Positions 62,601-64,000 of a DNA stretch of 64,000 bases are shown here, piece after piece. The position numbers and the translations under genes are program-made. The stretch comes from Xylanibacter ruminicola (GTDB lineage: Bacteria; Bacteroidota; Bacteroidia; Bacteroidales; Bacteroidaceae), in contig NZ_FRBD01000010.1 of NCBI RefSeq assembly GCF_900142525.1, positions 62,001-126,000 on the forward strand, given 5' to 3'. The notes below the pieces were generated by a model. The model made no database searches. It had not been told where the DNA came from and saw nothing but the letters and a program-made list of their open reading frames with translations. Position 1 is the first letter of the stretch, and each line of letters begins with the position of its first letter.

Positions 62601-62894
62601 CTTAGCCAAGCGTTTCTTGACGCTTTTGCCAAGCTTTGTCAGATTCTTATCATTGTCGAAATGCTGGTTCACCCAAGTGTATCTGGCATCGCTTGTTAAC
62701 CAGCGCGAGCCATGTCGCCCATAGTGCGAGATGTAGAAAGGCTCGTAGCCCTCAGGGGCTGGTTGTAATTGGGGTTTGTCAAAGCCCGACTCAATAGGGT
62801 AGGCATAGTAAACTCCGCCCATCTGCTGGGGCGACTTCTGCGCCATAACCAGGGCACTTGCAAACAAGAAAGTAGTTAGTAGGATTCGTCGCAT
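59646..62894 (-). CDS. Fusion of histidine acid phosphatase and GH92 alpha-mannosidase
   Basis: 1082 residues, signal MRRILLTTFLFASALVMAQ. Residues about 45-385 form a branch-2 histidine phosphatase with SHYGRHGSRW (Arg60, His61) and HD in DLRFGHDSNLY (His309, Asp310). From about 389 a full GH92 unit follows: QNFWTPQTRDTEKKCIAPYY, HWIVGGCTQDYGSF, KYYGDFSMWDTYRALHPLYT, and GLSGNDDAGQMSAWYVFSSM near 1010 with the catalytic Asp pair. The pair of activities suits phosphorylated mannans or N-glycans: removal of phosphate exposes mannose for the second domain. A second GH92 gene precedes it by two bases. Residues ITPHSSLLTPR arise from a GGAGTGA-type microsatellite at 60756-60788. Confidence 0.9.
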   Translation of the reverse strand: MRRILLTTFLFASALVMAQKSPQQMGGVYYAYPIESGFDKPQLQPAPEGYEPFYISHYGRHGSRWLTSDARYTWVNQHFDNDKNLTKLGKSVKKRLAKVWKNAKGNGGLLTALGARQHRGIAKRMYQNFPQLFTAEAHLTAHSSTVNRCKVSMENFVDELKHLSNTINITPITREEDMAWIAYTSPEEKAHENRTSVPLMVSPDRFVKALFVDPSKVKNPTKLLTEMHTIASDMQDVELNVSLYDLFTPEEMEAVYNKNNKSMTIVHGDLIENEGIPARSAISLWQRIETEGDAAIVRGGVGADLRFGHDSNLYRLFTLMGIKLPGEPYNYMDEILPMAANLQMIFYRNAQGDVKVQLLHNEKSIGFKSWTELKQQVNERIHYFEHLRQLCALNTMVGTAPANTKTAGLFGKGSEEHGQTLPAVLVPNGQNFWTPQTRDTEKKCIAPYYFTDSLFQGIRNSHWIVGGCTQDYGSFTVAALTGKLRLKPEERATRFSHSEEISHPHYYAIRLPDEHLKLEMTANSHTAIFRIIPEQDGPIHIVLNHNSDEGQGYLEVNNADGIIYGYNPVHRIYQGWGEEAGFDGHYLLQAYDKIIDSGCDSLCAWFTFNGKAHEPIILKAATSFTNKRGAENNFAFEAEGHDFESMMQQTVQQWIDRLHTIDVEDTDIAKVNQFYGALYRCSFLPREMSDVDGSYPKFANGEIITPHSSLLTPRKYYGDFSMWDTYRALHPLYTLIAPKESADMMQSLVTMYEQGGWLPIFPCWNSYTAAMIGDHCSAVLADAYIKGIRDFDYEKAYEGMRKNAFETPTSFEDYKNGMGRRALTSYLKYGYIPLEDGVKEAFHQDEQTSRTLEYAFDDFAVAQLAKALGKDKDYKELMRRSENWRNVINPKTGYCDGRHAPKQISRRKTDGGLFENNQDFIHRKSYITEGATCHYTWYVPQNVEGLVEALGGKDKFEAKLDSLFSEGRYWHGNEPCHQIAYLYDFIGKREKTIERVAHILDTEYNDTPGGLSGNDDAGQMSAWYVFSSMGFYPVCPATDRYMLSAPRFQKVTLNLQDDKKFTITPTSFPKDRHFITQSEIIR
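60756..60788. repeat. GAGGAGTGA-type microsatellite inside the fusion gene
   Basis: Iterated GAGGAGTGAGGAGCGAGGAG then TGAGGAGTGA on the plus strand, encoding TPHSSLLTPR on the minus strand between KFANGEII and KYYGDFSMWD. Frame is kept. Confidence 0.6.
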
Positions 62895-62896
62895 AG

Positions 62897-64000
62897 CTAT
62901 TTATTAATTTTCCAGTCGATACCTAATGGATTGTTACGTATTTCGATAACCAATGGCAGGTCATCGTTAAGAGATATCCACATCTCTGTGCGATCGATGT
63001 CGGCACGAACGTGGATGGAGTTTGCGTCTTGATCCATCTTTCGCCAGGTGATACCATCGTAGATAAAGGTTCCTTTCTCCTGCAAATGGCGCAGAGCCTG
63101 GCGAGAGATGAAGGCAAAGGTGCCGTTAGCTTCATAGACGGTGCCATCTGAAGGGATATCCCAGCAGAAGCTATTGCCGCTTTCTACAACAGAGCGTGGC
63201 GTTTTATACACAGCCTCTTTACACCTTACTAATAATGTGTCGCCTTGCCAAGCATAGGTTAATGGCCAAGTGCGGAACTGCTTATTTAAGGTGAAGCTGA
63301 TGGCTAGTTCACCGCCCATCTTTTTCTCCTCCACCCCTGGCCTATCTTGCGTCCCTTCGGTAGCAAGCGCCCCTTCGGGTCGAGCGGTCTCCCAAGAGGA
63401 GGGGAGTTCCTTCTTCGATACGTAGAACACTAATTCTCCGCCTTGCATCAAGTCGGCGTGCTCAAGGCGGGCATCAGCCAGAAGCTTGCCATTCAGGGTT
63501 ACTTTCTCAAAGTGCGTGCCTTTGCCCTTCACTGTTCCATGCAGCGAATTGCCATTAGCAAGTTGCATGGTCCACTCTGGAATCAATGGGGCGTGCAGCA
63601 GATAGTAGCTCTGGCCTGCATTGGGATATAGCCCCATCATGTGGAAGGCCAACCACGAACTCATAGCACCGCTATCGTCATTTCCAGGCAGTCCATCAGG
63701 CTTATCGTTATAATTCTCGCTGATAATCTTCCTGACTCTATCTGAAGTCAGGTCAGGGCGACCTATCCAATGATACAGACAAGGTGTGAGGAACGATGGC
63801 TCGTTGCCCACGTTGTAGCGCTTGCGATCGAAGAACATATCCAGTCGTTTGCGGAAAGTCTCTGCTCCACCACAAGCCTCTATCAATCCTGGCACATCGT
63901 GAGGAATACTCAGCGAATACTCGGCTGATAGTGCCTCGTAGAAGAAGGTGCTCCACCAAGGCAGATACCAAGGGGCAACCTTAGTGATTGGGGTATAAGG
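62897..64000 (-). CDS. GH92 alpha-mannosidase (5' partial)
   Basis: The C-terminal 367 residues of a GH92 enzyme; the frame is open to the right edge (WYLPWWSTFFYEALSAEYSL), so the start lies outside. GLPGNDDSGAMSSWLAFHMM GLYPNAG carries the catalytic Asp pair. The final strands, including about 25 residues around ELPSSWETARPEGALATEGT, contain an inserted repeat. It ends two bases before the fusion gene, so both are in one operon and presumably act on the same mannan. Confidence 0.9.
   Translation of the reverse strand, partial: PYTPITKVAPWYLPWWSTFFYEALSAEYSLSIPHDVPGLIEACGGAETFRKRLDMFFDRKRYNVGNEPSFLTPCLYHWIGRPDLTSDRVRKIISENYNDKPDGLPGNDDSGAMSSWLAFHMMGLYPNAGQSYYLLHAPLIPEWTMQLANGNSLHGTVKGKGTHFEKVTLNGKLLADARLEHADLMQGGELVFYVSKKELPSSWETARPEGALATEGTQDRPGVEEKKMGGELAISFTLNKQFRTWPLTYAWQGDTLLVRCKEAVYKTPRSVVESGNSFCWDIPSDGTVYEANGTFAFISRQALRHLQEKGTFIYDGITWRKMDQDANSIHVRADIDRTEMWISLNDDLPLVIEIRNNPLGIDWKINK
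63325..63406. repeat. Hairpin-family repeat in frame in the GH92 gene
   Basis: Read on the minus strand, CCGCTCGACCCGAAGGGGCG then CTTGCTACCGAAGGGACGCA AG follows the family core CGCTCGACC...GCGCTTGC; outer CTCCTCC and GGAGGGGAG arms can pair. It encodes ETARPEGALATEGTQDRP, unlike anything expected in GH92 and composed of repeat-derived residues. Confidence 0.65.

Noticed and set aside
1..64000. tRNA, rRNA, integrase or insertion-sequence transposase genes
   Set aside because: Intergenic stretches were read for cloverleaf-like and transposase features; none was convincing. A tRNAscan and profile search would settle it.

Overview
The window reads as a chromosomal segment of a Bacteroidota member, most likely Prevotellaceae (Prevotella/Segatella-like). 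Support: promoters repeatedly match the Bacteroidota TAnnTTTG -7 element; there is a diaminopimelate aminotransferase (DapL), a BtuB/BtuG vitamin B12 surface system, many lipoproteins, GH92 and GH36 enzymes, and ECF sigma factors next to envelope proteins. No rRNA, tRNA or CRISPR array was seen. Both ends cut through genes (a PurF-like amidotransferase on the left, a GH92 alpha-mannosidase on the right).

Layout. 0-7.6 kb: nitrogen and amino-acid island with purF-like, dapL (minus), then P-II protein, ammonium transporter, porin and asparagine synthetase in one direction. 7.7-13.6 kb: envelope signalling, including a lipoprotein, an unusual single protein joining an ECF sigma factor to an outer-membrane beta-barrel, a secreted TonB C-terminal domain translationally coupled to a TPR/HTH regulator, and small barrel and membrane proteins. 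13.6-17.2 kb: alpha-galactosidase plus Tat-exported ferredoxin-type aldo/keto reductase. 17.3-26.3 kb: mntP and a vitamin B12 region (ABC ATPase and CobD-like enzyme on plus; cobalamin riboswitch, btuB, btuG, two surface proteins and btuF on minus). 26.3-26.9 kb: gene-free repeats. 26.9-30.3 kb: double nuclease, rubredoxin, GT9 glycosyltransferase, DUF4254. 30.4-33.1 kb: acpP-fabF-rnc. 33.1-34.9 kb: serpin and a lipoprotein. 35.0-36.8 kb: a sigma factor with an anti-sigma-like protein carrying a C-terminal barrel. 36.9-41.1 kb: GH3-acyl-adenylase, Ig-like lipoprotein, DUF3108. 41.1-42.4 kb: histidine phosphatase. 42.5-48.4 kb: accessory stretch full of gene stumps and internally deleted genes. 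48.4-54.6 kb: an operon of enzymes next to a LytTR regulator and a LiaF-like protein. 54.8-64 kb: DUF418 protein, GH3 beta-glucosidase, beta-propeller lipoprotein, a histidine phosphatase/GH92 fusion and a second GH92.

Three results stand out. First, 8394-10010 encodes cytoplasmic sigma region 2 and 4, one membrane helix, a periplasmic linker and a C-terminal outer-membrane barrel in one chain; 35029-36782 holds the same parts as two overlapping genes. Second, four promoters around the LytTR regulator share a CCATTC(A/G)TCACA-like box exactly 49 bp (start to start) from the -7 element; the fourth is displaced by 31 bp because a hairpin element has inserted. Third, that hairpin belongs to a dispersed family (core CGCTCG...GCTTGC) that lies between genes and also in frame inside purF, asnB, btuB and a GH92 gene.
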